Positions 29,066-42,674 of a DNA stretch of 64,000 nt are shown here, piece by piece (the stretch's first letter is position 1; the number at the start of each line of letters is the position of its first letter). The stretch spans positions 13,928,721 to 13,992,720 of the forward strand of contig NW_025062479.1 of the NCBI RefSeq assembly GCF_000002995.4, read 5' to 3'. Source of the DNA: Brugia malayi (Eukaryota > Nematoda > Chromadorea > Rhabditida > Onchocercidae). Below the pieces are notes generated by a model. The model was not told where the DNA came from. It worked only from the letters and a program-made list of their open reading frames with translations, and ran no database searches. Made by a program: the position numbers and the translations under genes.

Positions 29066-32000
29066 GAAAAACAACAACAAACTGAATATATAAAATGTTA
29101 ATGAGTGATATAATTAACTCGAAATCAAAAAGTAATACAATCAAGTCATGTTATTTTCTATCCTTTTTTTTGTAATAAATTTTATAGAAATGAATTATAA
29201 ATTCATTATAGTAACTATTTATGGTGATACAACATCTGATGAAGCAACAACTGAAACAGATGATATTCAAGTGCCCATAATTGCACCAATTTCAACTGTT
29301 CAGCATTTATCATCGCCAACACGACGAAATATTAGATTAAATGGTATAAAATATTCATTATTAATATCTTATAAATATTATTATACTAACAATTAAATGA
29401 ATTAAAAATTTTCTATGTGTTAAATAAAAATTAAAAAAAATTTTCATAACTATGTGTATATGTGTATTGATTATTTCAATAAAATTTTTGTTACATATTT
29501 TTTCTTTTTTCTTTTTATCAAAATATAGCATATTGTTGTGGTTAAATTGAATTGTTTATAGTTTTTTATACTACATTTGATGGTCGAAAAAAAAATGATA
29601 ATAATAACTTTTTTTTTTTTCAGAATATTTAACAAAAATTGCAACAAAGATTCCTTTTAATATGAATACAAAAGAAGCGAATGTAAGCTCAGAGCGACAA
29701 ACAGCAATATTGTATGATGATGATGAGAATGAGGATGAAGATATGACGATAACAAATGATAACGATGAAGTTGCACATGATAATAATGATAATGATGAAC
29801 ATAGCAAAATTAATGGTGATAATCAACAACATGATAATGTTACAGTTATTGGCAATTCACATATTGCTGGTAAATGGTGGTTTGGCAAAAGTATCAAGTA
29901 GTACTTATTATTTCATTTTTTTCAACCTTAATTTTTTAATTCTTTTTATGCTATATTGAATGTAAAAGAAAAAAAAAATTATGTTTCTTTAATTATTATC
30001 ATTTTAAAAAATTTTTAATATAATATTCAACAATATACCTTTTTCATTAGCTTTAAATATTATTTTTAGCTTTTAAAAACTATATATATTGATTTGTTGA
30101 GAGTAACAAATATGGTGTTATTTAGGTATTAAAATTATTTAAATTAATATTATTTATATCGTAATAATTGAGGAGTTTCTGTAAAATAATGTTAAATTTC
30201 TTATTTATAAGAATATCATTGAGTATTAAGCATATTTTTTTATAATCGTTTATTTCATTTTATTTTTTTTTTCTTCGTTTTTTTTTTAAGGAACATTCCA
30301 CATTGTGCTAAGTGGGGTTGTACTCATAATCATCGTGATAAGGAATTTACTGATAATGATGGGAAATATTTAACACCAACACAACAAAGACTCAAAGAAA
30401 TTCATCACTTGAGGAAACAATTAAAGTTTGCATTTTTTTAATGTTAAATTGATAATATATTTTTTGATAATATTAATGAAAAATATTAAATTAACAATGT
30501 TTCTTTTTTCGGTTTAACAAAATTTTTAACATTACTTGCAAAAAAATATATTCAGAAGTGATAAAATCATTGTATTTTTTTGTGTGCATCATTTATGGAG
30601 AATCACCAGCAACCGATAAATTTAATAAAAATGATATCATTGAATTTTCTTCCTTTTTGTTATCAAATTAGATGTTTTCTTTTTTAAATTGTTTTTTAAA
30701 ATTTATCAAATAATTTATTACAAATTTCAGATTAACATTAGCTCAATTGGAAGATAAAGATTTGCATTTAAATGAGTTACGTGATCAGCTACGTGATTTG
30801 GAATCAGTTGTAAATTCTATGAATAATATAGACCGACAACATCAACTTTTACTTCAACATAAAGAATCCAATGAAGATTATGAACGTGAAAAGCAAAAAC
30901 TTATTGATAAACATGAGGTAAATTATTAAACTAAGATTTAAATTAAAAAATAAAATGGAAAATAATTAATCCTATTTGAATTGTTTTTTAATTGAAATAA
31001 GAAATATTTATTTATTAACGATATTCAGTCCTTCTGTGCTATTTTAAATATACATGAAAGCTGATAAATTAGTTTTAGATTCGTGTGCGACAATTAATTC
31101 AGGAAGCAGTTGATGCACGAGCTGAAATGATGAAATTGCAAATGGCATTGAAGCAACAGGAAGAAGTAAAAGCTAAAATTGAAGCTAAAGATGCAGAAGT
31201 TATGACAGAAACAACTGATGACATATTGCATTGTTCAAAGCTATCACAAATTTTATCCTCATTTCCATCTTCACCCCAGGTGTTTCTTTACTTTTCTTTT
31301 TAAAAAAAAGAAAAAAACAAAAAATCAATAATTTTTTGATTGGTGAATTGGTGAACATTATTTGAGTGATTTGATTTATAAATTTAAAATTCAAAATTTA
31401 TATTAGGAACGAAAAATTTTTAGGCCTTCACCTCAAGTGTTTCTTTGTTTCTTAAACGAAAAACAAAAATATTAATGATTTTTTTAATTAATGAAAATTA
31501 TTTGAAAAATTTAAAGTTCATGCGAGCAAAAAAATGAAGGAAAAAACGTAAAAGAAAGTGAAACGAGAAATTTTTAGGTGGAACGTACTGTTGAACACCG
31601 AGCTATACAAGTTTCACAAGATTTACCGCTTCAGTTACAGGTTGAAATATTAAAATAAGGAAAGAAAAAATGTTCAAAATTAAACATTTTTTCTTTTCCT
31701 TCCTGCTAATATTATTTTACAATGAAAAAAAAAATTTTTTTTCCGTCTCAATTTTTGCTAATTTCTTAAATTTGAAAAAAAAAGAAGATTAATAATTTTT
31801 AAATGCAAATATAAAGTGTTTTTTATTTCCAAAATAATCAAAATAAAAACAGAAAAATGCATTTTAATAAATTTTATAATAAATGGATGATAGAAAATTT
31901 AGGCTTATGAAAATGAAGCGATGGCATGGCGAATGAAAGCTGCACAACTGGAAATGGTACTTAAAGATCAAATATTTAAAACAAAACAAGGTATAACACC

Positions 32001-35000
32001 TGAATTGGAGAAATGTCGAAATGAAAATGAACATCTGCGCATGTACATTAAGTATGCATTAAATTTTTAATCAATTGAATTAATTTTGATCAAAAGCTAA
32101 TGTATCATTTAAAATTTCTGCTTAAATTAGAATAAATTTTTAAACGTTACCTTTAATAACACTACAAATGAAATTATTAAAAAATAAATTACACTAAATT
32201 ACTAAATTCATATCATTCACTAATTGATATACTTAAGTCTTTAAAATTTTCAACTTTTTAAATTCTACTAAGATTTTTTTCTTTTTTTATACAGGAATAT
32301 GGAAGCAAATATAACAAATAATACAATGATTGATTCAGATTTTGAATTAAATTTAAATCCCATTTTAACAACAAACATTACCGATTGTTATTCACAATAT
32401 TGCGAAGAACGTAGAAAACAATTAATGGATGAAAATCAACGACTAAATAAAAAAGTTCTCATTGTTTTCCACTTCTTTTTTTATCTCTTCTCTTTTTTTT
32501 TAACAAAAAAGATTTTTTCAAAAAATTTAGTATTACAATTAAATTCTTATTATAATCTTAAAGACGCAAAAACTTTATAATATTTCTTGAAAGTAATTTA
32601 TTTTTAATAAAATATTTGAAGTAGTTTTTAAGTAGTTTATTTTATTTTAGTACGAAGTAATTTTATTTCTAATAATTAAAATATTTAAACAATTTTTTAG
32701 GTTGAAGAAGACAAATTACGACTAAATGAATGTGACGAAGATATTAGTATGTTACATAGTACCATTCATTCAATGGAGGAAGAAAATAGAAAAAATTTTC
32801 TTATAATTGAGCAAATGTCAAAAGAAATCGAGGAAAAAAGCGCTGAAATTGAAGCTGCTAATATTACAGCTATACGTTTACAGGTTTAAATTATGTAGTT
32901 AAATCAAATTTGATTGAAATTTTTTTGCCTTAAAATTATTTGAAATAATTTTGCTTTTTTTTTAAAATTATTTTTTGTTATAAATTTAATTATTCGTATT
33001 ATGATAAAAATATTTGGTTTTTCTTTTTTTACAGAGTGAAATAGCAATGAAGACAAAAGCTATTTGTTATTTGGAAGAGCGTCATCAAATTTATCGTAAT
33101 ACAATTTTGGATAATCATTTAGTGATAAAAGATGAATCAACTGATAATTGGAAACGTGGTTTTTCTGATCCGCGTTTTATTGTTAATGTTTCAAAACGTG
33201 TGCAAACTGATCTTACGCAAGAAACATTACGTACAAATGAAGTTAACTTTGTCAGCCTTACGGATAAATTGGAGGTAATAAATTAAAATTTATTTAATAA
33301 TTTTAATATTCGAAAGAATATTGATGAACAACTGAATTAAGCACACAATTAAATATTGCAAATGAATATATGGTAGGAAGTAACGTGCACGCATAATCAT
33401 AAATTAAGTGTATTTTTAAAATTAAATTAAATATATTATAATTAATTATAATTGAATTGTTTCATTTCTGATTAGTTATATTTTACATTCATCTTTCTTT
33501 TTTCTTTCTTAATATAGAACGCTTAATGAATAATTGAATCAAATTTAAATATAGTTTAAATATAAATTCGGATATTAAATTTAGGTATTGAAGAAAGAAT
33601 TTTCATCGAAAGAAAGTGATATGTTGGAGCGTTTTCAAGAAATTGAAAAAGCATTACTTATCAAAAGTTCATTGGTTAATTCGTTAGCAAATCAATTAGA
33701 GGAAGCAGATCGCGAAGCAACCCGTTCAACTGATTTACATCAAAAAGAACGTGAAATATTTCAGGAGAAATTACATGAGTTAGGACAAATTGCTAAAAAT
33801 GTACCAATATTACAGTTTGAAATTGACAAACTTCAACAGGTGAAGTAATCATTTTGTTAAGTTATTAATGGGTGAAATAAATTTAATGAGTGTAATTAAA
33901 GTAATAATTAAATGTAATCATTTGTTTTTTTCTCTATTATTATTTAAATGGTGAAATTAATTTCGGCTAATTAATGCTGATAAAAATTATTTACTAGTAA
34001 TTATTTGTGAGTAATAATGAATTAATTAGGTCGATACTTTTTTTGTGTGATTAAATAATGCTAATTAATTGTTTTAACTATAATTTTTTAGTGTTAATTT
34101 TTTATTGTTATAGGAGCGTAGTTTATTAGAATATCAACTTCGAAATGCAAAAGAGGAATATGAAGCTGGCTTAGATGTGGCACTAGCCGAATCGTTGAAG
34201 AAATATCACAAACAGAGTAATTATTGGGCTGAAAAAGTATCAGCTATAAATGCAAGCAATGAATTACTTCGAGTAAAAATAAATTTGTTAAATCAATGTT
34301 TCGTTTTAATTTTCTACTTAGATTTTTTCTTTTTCTCTTTTTTCTTTTACTGAAATTAAAATGGAGTTCCATTCAACATGAAGTGCCAATTTAATTCAAT
34401 TATATGAGTTAATTAATCAAAAGTCATCATTAAATTCACATTTATTGATTTAGTTGTTTATCATTAAATATTTAATTATCATTTGTAAGTTGATCATTTG
34501 CAAAGATACTAATTTAATAATTTTTATTAATTTATTAAACAACTATTAACTTATTGATTGTTAAATCAATTTTATTACTTACTTATTACTTGAGTTTTTC
34601 TTCTTTTTTATTCTTTAAGTTATTGGAAAATATTACATTCTTTTCTTTATTTAAATATTTATAAGCAAATAATGTTAACTTTTTAGTATTATCTAAAAAA
34701 AAAAAAACTTTTTTCTTGCCTATCTTTTTTTTTTTAAATCGTTTTAAAATGAATGAAAATTTATTAAATTAAATTTATTATCATTAAAGAATGAGAATAT
34801 TGCATTGAAACGTTCAATTGACGAGCTTAAATTACGTGCACAAATACAACGGGCTGATTTATCAAAAAGGCTTACATCAAGTATCAGTCACGTAACACAC
34901 CTTAAAAAACAGGTAAGTATTTTTTATTTTATTTTTCAAAAAGAAAAGTTAGAAGAAAAAAGAAAAAACCTGCATTTTTTTTTTCTTTGTAAAAACTGAT

Positions 35001-36479
35001 TTTAAATAAATGATGAGAATTTTTCTTTTTTTTGTTCTTTTGAAATTTGTTTTTCATTACTTTTCATTTATTTAGAAACAAAAAAAAAAAAAAATTAAAA
35101 TCAATCACTTTTTCCTCATCATAATATCATCTTTCAAATAGTGTTAGAATGTCTGTGAATCAAAATATTTAAGTAAAGTAATTGAAAAAATATGCATAAG
35201 GTGAAATGATTGATTAAATATATCAAATCCATTCCACTAATATAAATATTGTGATTTATGAGTTTTTTTTAAATATATTAAAAATTCAAATTGATTCTAT
35301 TAACATAAATATTGTAATTTGGGATTTTTTTTTTTTTTAAAACATAATTCTAATATGAGAAATATTTCAAAAATTTTTTCAGTTAAATCGTAGTACACGT
35401 GATGTTCAAGTGGATGTACATCCACGTGTTGTTAGCAAATATGTCGCATGTCGGCCAAATGCACGACATAAAATGACTGATATTGAAAAAGGTGATCTAT
35501 TTGATGAGGTAGAAGAAAGACTTAAAATCTGTCAAAATGAATTAATTATCACTCGTCAACAGGTTGCAATGTTACAACAAAAACTATACGATAGTATACA
35601 AATTCAGGTTTATCATTTTATCCTTTATTTTTTTAAGGATTGTTGTAAAATTAAAATTTTAGCAGCCTTTAATTCATTTTAACTGTTGATTTAGATAGCA
35701 ATTCTATAATTTTGCTTTCCAAAAAAAAGAAAGAAAAAATTACAAATTTTTTTTATGATTTCAAAAAAAAAAAATACGATTGTTTGTTAACTATGCTATA
35801 TTATATATTATAAATTAAATACTAAGATATTATATATTATTCTATTGGTTTTATTTTTAAAAAAATACTATAGTTATTATTGATATATAAACTTTCCATA
35901 AGATTGTTATTAATGAATTATTTTTAACATGTGATAAAATTTTTGTCATATAATTATGGTCTGTTTAATTTTTAGAAAAGAATGAATTTAAAAAATATTC
36001 AAATATATTACTTTGTTTAGGTAAATGATTATTCAATGGATAATAGCAATAGTTCAGTAAATGTTTCATCAACAGATACGACAAAATTATGCGCTTCAGT
36101 GAAAACAAATGGCAGTGAAGAGTGCAATTTGATGCTTAAAAATTTGCGCGGACAAATTGAAAAAATTAAAAAACAGAATTATCATTTAGCAATGCAACTG
36201 GTTGGAATTGAAACAGAAAAAGAAAATTTATTAGATAGTCAACAACAACAGAAACAACATCAGCAAATGTCGCATCATATTTTAGAAAATGATATTCACA
36301 ATGAATTAGATCTGGTAAGTTATAAATTTTTAAATTTAAAAAAAATTTGTTCTATTTTATATGTGTATTAATTGAATTTTATTATACTATTTCATATTTG
36401 TATTAATATAAAATTAAAAACAAGTGACTTATTATTCATTTGATTTAATCATGCTATTTGCTGTTTGTATTAATATATA

Positions 36480-36510
<31 letters not shown>

Positions 36511-39500
36511 CACAAATAAATAAGTAAAACTTGTCAAATTGTTTTGCTTTTTTTTTTTTTTTGAAATCTTATAAATCCTTTTTGAAATTCACAGATTTCT
36601 TTCTTTTCTTTCTTTCTTCATTCTTTTTCGATTTACAGGAATTGGGACACTATGAGAATGAACGACAACGATTAGAAGAACATATTGCAATTTTAGAAAA
36701 AGTTGAAGTGGAACGTAGTAAATTATTGAGACTTTTAAAAAATAAAAAAGTTTTGGAAGAAAAATGCAACAGTGATACATTTGTACAGGCTATATTACAA
36801 AATAGGTAATTTTAAATGATTATTTATTTACAACGCACTAATTTGCATTTTTATAGTGGGCAAACTTATCCAATGCAATATTTATTTATAATTTATGAAT
36901 AATATTACAAATTAAAATAAGAAAAAATAATGTTAAATTAATTGTTTATGATAAATATTTCTAGCTTTTCACCAGCTCATACTCAATATAATTCTACAAC
37001 ATTTATTGATGATTATAGAAAAATTACAACCAATGAAAAAATTCATATCAAAAGGTTGGTTAATTATTTAAATTGAATGCATTTTTATTTTATTTTTTTC
37101 TATTCCAGAAATATTTGTTTAATAAAATGATTAGATTTTCTATTGTGAAAAAAAGTAAACGAAAGAAAGAAAACAACTGGTCAAAAAAATTTTTTTTAAA
37201 TATTTAAAATGATGAGCTATCAATAAAGTTGCTAACAAATATGTAAGTTTATCACAATTTTTTCTTTTTTTCTTTATAATATCATAATATAAATTGCATT
37301 TAGCATTTCACTTTGACATATTTGAAATAAAAAAAAAAAGTGAAGTATATTTTAAACATATTTAATATATATATATATTCAAGTGTTAAAAAAGCTAAGT
37401 TGAAAAAAAAAACTTCAGTAAAACTACGGAAAATGCAAGTAAGATTTAGAATGAAAAATAAAAACTAAAGGGAATTAATAAAAGTACTGAGATAAGCGTA
37501 ATTCTTTCCCATTTCTACTAAAACTGTAAATATTTATTTCAGCGCATTAATTAGATTATCAATATTTCAATAAATGATTTATAAATTAATTAGTTTAAAT
37601 ATTTGTTTATTTTTTACTAATAAATTATAATGCTGTGATAATGGATTTTTTCATTTTTTGAAAAAAACCTCATTTTTTTCTTATTTTTATATGAAAAACT
37701 TTTTTATTTTCCTAATCTTTAACAATTGTTTTTCTTTTTGATCATCAAAAAAATTTTTTTCTTTGATTTTTATATGCTTCATGCATCTGATTTTTATATT
37801 AGCTTTATTCTTTGCATTTTAATGAGTTTTGCACAAATACTAATTACCCATTTTTTTTTTTTTTTTTTCATATTTCATGCATAACATTTAAAAATTTTCA
37901 GATGGATGTCAGTACCACATTTAGTCAGGTTGTCAGCTATAGGAGCGTCTACAACTTCTAGCGAGATAGCAACGTTACGTGAAAGAAATTGCATTCTCAC
38001 GCGAAACAACACTCGCCTCAATGAAGAACTAATTAACTTAAAATATATTACTGAATCATCAAGGTGTGTCGAACTAATTAGCACAAGACTTTGTATTAAA
38101 TTATTTAGATATATTAAGTTAATTAACTTGAGGAATTTCATTGAAATTACCTTAATATAGTAAATTATGTATTTTCAGCAATAACAAAAACAATTCATCT
38201 AATAAATCATCATTACCAGCTGTCAATGAAAATTTACCTACTTTTGATTTAGCTACTGATCTGATGCAAGTAAATAGTTATTCATTTATATTAATTATTT
38301 CTATATATAAAAAAAAAAAATTAGGAAAATAATTTATCCCTAATCACTTACATTAATTATTTCATCAATTCATTCCTTTTTTTCCTCTTAATTTTAAATT
38401 TTCTCAACATTTTTGAAATAAAAGAAACAAATGCATTACATTTGTTTCTTTTATTTCAATTTTTTTTTAAAAAAGTTAATTGCTCATATATAAAAGTAAA
38501 TTAAATACTAAGTTTCTTTGTTTTAAATTTTTTATACTCTATTAAAGTTTTTTAAATATATAATTTTTAGGTACAAGAAGATCTTGAAAATGTCATCATA
38601 CAAATTGATAAATTAGGAATTCTGAATGAAATCAAAAATAACAATTGTTTGAATAAATCTACTTCGCTAAGCGTAAAATTTGCAGCTTTTTTTTCTTGAA
38701 TAAAAAGTTTTGTATAAAAATAAGTTTTCCTTCTTTTTTTTCCTCAATTACATGTTTTGCTTATATAATTAATTTGTTAAAAGATTAAATTTTAGTTCTA
38801 AATTTCGTTTGAATAGTTATTAGAGCTATTCAAAATTTAATTAAAAAATTTTTTTTTTTGCAAAAAAAAAACGGTTACAATATTAGGTTCATTTGCAAAA
38901 TATTTTTTAAAAAAATCCTTAAAGACTACTTTTGCGAGAGAAAGAAAAAACTTATAAAAATTATTTGTAACAAAAGAATAAATTTTTTTTTTTTAAAGAA
39001 TTATTGCTTTTCAGTTAACAAAACGAAATTCTTTAACGTCAGATTTTACGGACGATGTTAATGAATTGAAAAGTGCATTGAACCGATTACATGATGAATA
39101 CGATACTATCGTCGAGCAATTAAATCGCGTAACACTTAATTTTCAAGAAGCATGTCGTGAGCTTAATTTATATAAGCACGAGCTATCTCATAATGCATTC
39201 ATATATTCAAATGATAAGCGCTTACCGAGAAGTCGAAGTTTTGTTGAAATTGGACGTGCAACAGTTGATTTAAATGAATATATTAGGTATATACTTATAG
39301 TAATTTTATTAGGTACATACATTTTCTATAATGATTATATAGGGCATATTTATATTAATTTTTGTAATAATTATACTATATATATATGTATATATATATA
39401 TATATTTTTTTTTTGCAATAATTATATTAGGTATAATGTAAATTCTTATAATAATTCTTATCATTTTTGCATGTAAAATTCTTTTACAAATGATTATTTC

Positions 39501-42500
39501 ACAAACTAAATTATACAATTATGTGTTTAAAAAGGAATAATTATTTTACATATTAAATAATAAATTAAAACTTAATTTTGCAAAAAAAAAAAATATATGA
39601 GTAAATTTTTATGACAATTCTGATGATTTTTACATGTGAGATTATTTTGTAAATTATTTTACATATTAAATTATGTAATTGTATGCCAAAAAAGAGTAAA
39701 TATTTTACATATCAAATAATAATTTGTAATTTAATTTACAAAAAGAAATATATATCAGTAAATTTTTATATTTTTATAATAATTCTATTCATTGTTACAT
39801 ACTAAATAATTGCTTTACATATATCTTTATTTTACAAATAATTATTCTCACATATTATTAAATTACATATAAGGAATAGTTATTTTACATATGGAATAAT
39901 TAATTAAAGTTTAATTTTGAAGAAGAATAGAAGTTAATTTTTATAACAATTCTTGTCATTATCACATATTAAATAATAATTATTTTACATATATATCTAT
40001 TTTACTAATTTTAATTTTTTCTTTAATAATTTTTTTTATATACAAAATTATATTATTACATATTTAAAAAAAAGTTATTTTACATATGAAAAAAATTTTT
40101 AATTCAAATTTGAAAGAAAAAATTTAATTAAAATTTAATTTAACAGATAATTTAAATATTAGAGTATCTAACATTTTATAATTATTCAGAGGTGTCCTAA
40201 TTTCTCACTTTCTTTCGCTTTTTTTTTCTCTAGATGGAAGGAAAAAGCTGGTACAATGTTTCGTGAATTAAATCGAATACGTAAAGAATATGGTGCATGT
40301 GACGGTGAACGCCGTGAGTTACGCATGCAATTAGTAATGTTACGTGGTGAACTTGGTTTAACACAATGTCAACTTGCTGAAATGTTGTCTATGCAACGAC
40401 GTAAACAACATGAATCAATATCAAATGCATCAATTATTAGCATAAATGATTTATCATCATCAATGCTAAATAAAAGAAAAAAAATAAAATCTGTAGGTCA
40501 TTTTCTTTTTTCTGTAATTTTACAAAATTTTATGCTATTTATGATTTTTAAAGTGCTTAAACATTTCAAATTTTAATTATTCAAGAGTAAAGGTGAGCAA
40601 TGAGATATGCAGTATGTATAATTTAAAGTATGACATGAGCAAAGAATATTGCTATCAGTAAACAGTGATAATATTTATATTGTGCTATCATGAAAAGGAT
40701 TAGCCAATTTTACAAGTGAAAATATTTTTAAGCTAGTTTGACAAAAGAAAAGGACGCTAATGGCTAAAGAGATAATATGATAAAGATTGATAAAATTAGT
40801 GATAAAATAATATTTATTTTTCAAGAATAAGCTCAGTGATGCAATGTAATTTAAATGTAGAACATAAGCAAAGAATATTGCTGTCAGTAGATTATAATAT
40901 ATTTTTGATATGCTACCAATGAAATTTTTTTGAACTTAATCATGAGTAATATAAAAGAAAATTTTAACTTTCATATATTAGCATTAGCTTTAAAGCTATT
41001 TAAAGATATTTGAAAAAAATTTTTTTATTTTTTTTCTTAAGCAGAAAAAGGAAAAATGGTAAGCATTATATGATAATTTTAATTATTTAAATTATAGAGA
41101 TTGCTTCACGGCAAGTCATCTGATAAATTTTGGGATGCAATGGATTCATCATCTGCAATTTTCTTTACAGCTTGCACCTCGGTATCATCATCTATTAATG
41201 ATATAATGTGTTCAACAAGTGAACCAGAATTAGCTGCCACTAAGTGATTTCTGCTTTTTTTTTTAATCAATTTAAAATTATTCTTTTAAATATTTTTTTC
41301 TTTTTTATCATTTTCAATTTTCCTATCATGATAATGATGACTAATTTGTTAAGAAAGACTTATCTACCAAGTAAATATTTCTAGGTTTTACTGATGATAA
41401 GTAACTTATTATGAAAACTTACATATCAAGTAAGGTTAACTTATCAATTAAAAATTTCATTCGTATAATTTTACAACTTCTACTATATATCTTTTTACAT
41501 CTATCATATATTTCTTTTATATATATATATATATAAGAGAGTTGTGAAATAGAATAAATTTATTTAAATAAGAAATTTTCAGCAAATATAAAAATTTTTT
41601 CATAAATTTTTTTTAATCATTTTTTAAAAAAAAACTCTTTATACTTCATTATATTTCAGAAGTTAGCTATAAGTTAGATTAAATTTAATTTTTAAGGTTT
41701 GAGGGTGTTCGCGAATATCGTTTTTCCAATCATAACCACTGTAATTGCTACCTTTTACCAACTTATTCTCAAGAATCACGTAAATTAGCTTATCTTGAAA
41801 ATTGTCAACTCAATTCAGAGAAGCGTGAAGAAATTATCAAATTATCAAAGCTACAAACAAAATCATTGAGTAAAATTGAGGTTCAGGAAAAAGATATTTC
41901 TGAAAAGGTAACTGTAAAATTTCTGAAAAAAAAACATTACTGTGAAATTATAAATTAACAAATTTAACACGAAATTATTGATTTATTTCTTTTATCCTTT
42001 GATTCAAATGCATCCTTGTTTTTTTTCCTCTCTCTATAATACTTTTTAATAACATTTTTATAATGTACAAAAACAGGGAATAAAAATATGCAAACTTTTT
42101 ATAACAAAAAATTTTGTAAAAGCTTCTAATTAAAATTTTAATTTTTTATATAAACTTTATTAACTTCCAATTAAATCAAAACTTTTTTAAAAAGGCAGTA
42201 TCTAAAACTTATGATGCAGAAAAAAAGATTAGTAAAAAAGAAACTAAACTTTTAACACTAAATTTTTATTGCATTATTTAACATTATTGATTTTTATGCT
42301 GGGGAAATTACCAACATTTAAATTTTTTTGTAATATTTGATTAGAATTGCAGTTATTATCGTTTGAGGTGCAAAATGTAAAGAATAGAGAAAAATTAAAA
42401 AATCAGCAAAAACAAGTTGCAGAAATAAAGAAACAACAAATAAAGTTGACCAAAGAAGAAGTATGTTTTTTTTTTTTTTTTAATTTTAAAAAATTCAGAA

Positions 42501-42674
42501 AATTTTGTTGAGAAAAAGCCATACCATCTTTCATATATGGTTGCCATCAAGAAAATGATAATTTTGAAAAAAATGTAATACAATGATAATTTCTGAATGA
42601 GGTATGTAAGCCAATTTTTTAAAATATTAGCAAATTTGTGGTCGTCAATTTTTTAGCTCAATAAACAACCATAA
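27142..42674 (+). CDS. Giant coiled-coil protein with syntaphilin/syntabulin-like segment
   Basis: Exons: 27142-27255, 27635-27806, 29212-29343, 29624-29897, 30291-30425, 30731-30917, 31079-31279, 31578-31640, 31903-32051, 32295-32454, 32701-32883, 33035-33274, 33585-33839, 34114-34272, 34790-34912, 35383-35607, 36021-36314, 36639-36805, 36965-37054, 37902-38063, 38179-38269, 38571-38672, 39015-39286, 40234-40492, 41098-41243, 41697-41907, 42353-42460. All joins are in phase (1,558 codons). Residues 1-230 are polar, with an Asp/Asn/Glu-rich run. A Cys/His cluster (HCAKWGCTHNH) at 235-245 leads into YLTPTQQ at 257-263 and IHHLRKQLK, resembling the YLTPLQQ start of vertebrate syntaphilin and syntabulin, which anchor mitochondria or link cargo to kinesin-1. 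Long heptad-rich coiled coils follow, and a second cluster (HNHCNC) lies near 1464-1469. Last exon is uncertain: 42657-42674 (LNKQP stop), 43514-43573, or a tiny one at about 43634. Donor 41244 (GTGATT) overlaps an in-frame TGA, an alternative end. Confidence 0.75.
31269..31577 (+). repeat. Intronic duplication of an exon end and acceptor
   Basis: CTTCACCCCAG|GTGTTTCTTT at the exon end (31279) recurs as CTTCACCTCAAGTGTTTCTTT at 31427. The acceptor context ACGAGAAATTTTTAG before 31578 recurs as ACGAAAAATTTTTAG before 31424. This looks like a tandem duplication of about 155 bp that leaves a 13-nt pseudo-exon at 31424-31436. Confidence 0.65.
38413..38459. repeat. Perfect 21-bp inverted repeat with 5-nt loop
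   Basis: Arms 38413-38433 and 38439-38459 are exact reverse complements around a CATTA loop, inside the intron 38270-38570. The arm reads TTGAAATAAAAGAAACAAAT plus G. This is the longest perfect hairpin I noticed in the window. Confidence 0.9.
39470..40150. repeat. Diverged tandem repeat of about 150 bp unit
   Basis: Fills most of intron 39287-40233. Units share TTATTTTACATAT(T/C)AAATAATAA, a TTAATTTTGCAAAA-like block, and GTAAATTTTTATGACAATTCT; four or more copies are recognisable. Confidence 0.6.
40570..40935. repeat. Two diverged copies about 250 bp apart
   Basis: In intron 40493-41097. Both copies run TAATTTAAA(G/T)TA..ACAT(G/A)AGCAAAGAATATTGCT(A/G)TCAGTA, near 40620 and 40848, each followed by a GATAATAT-like segment. 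Confidence 0.6.
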
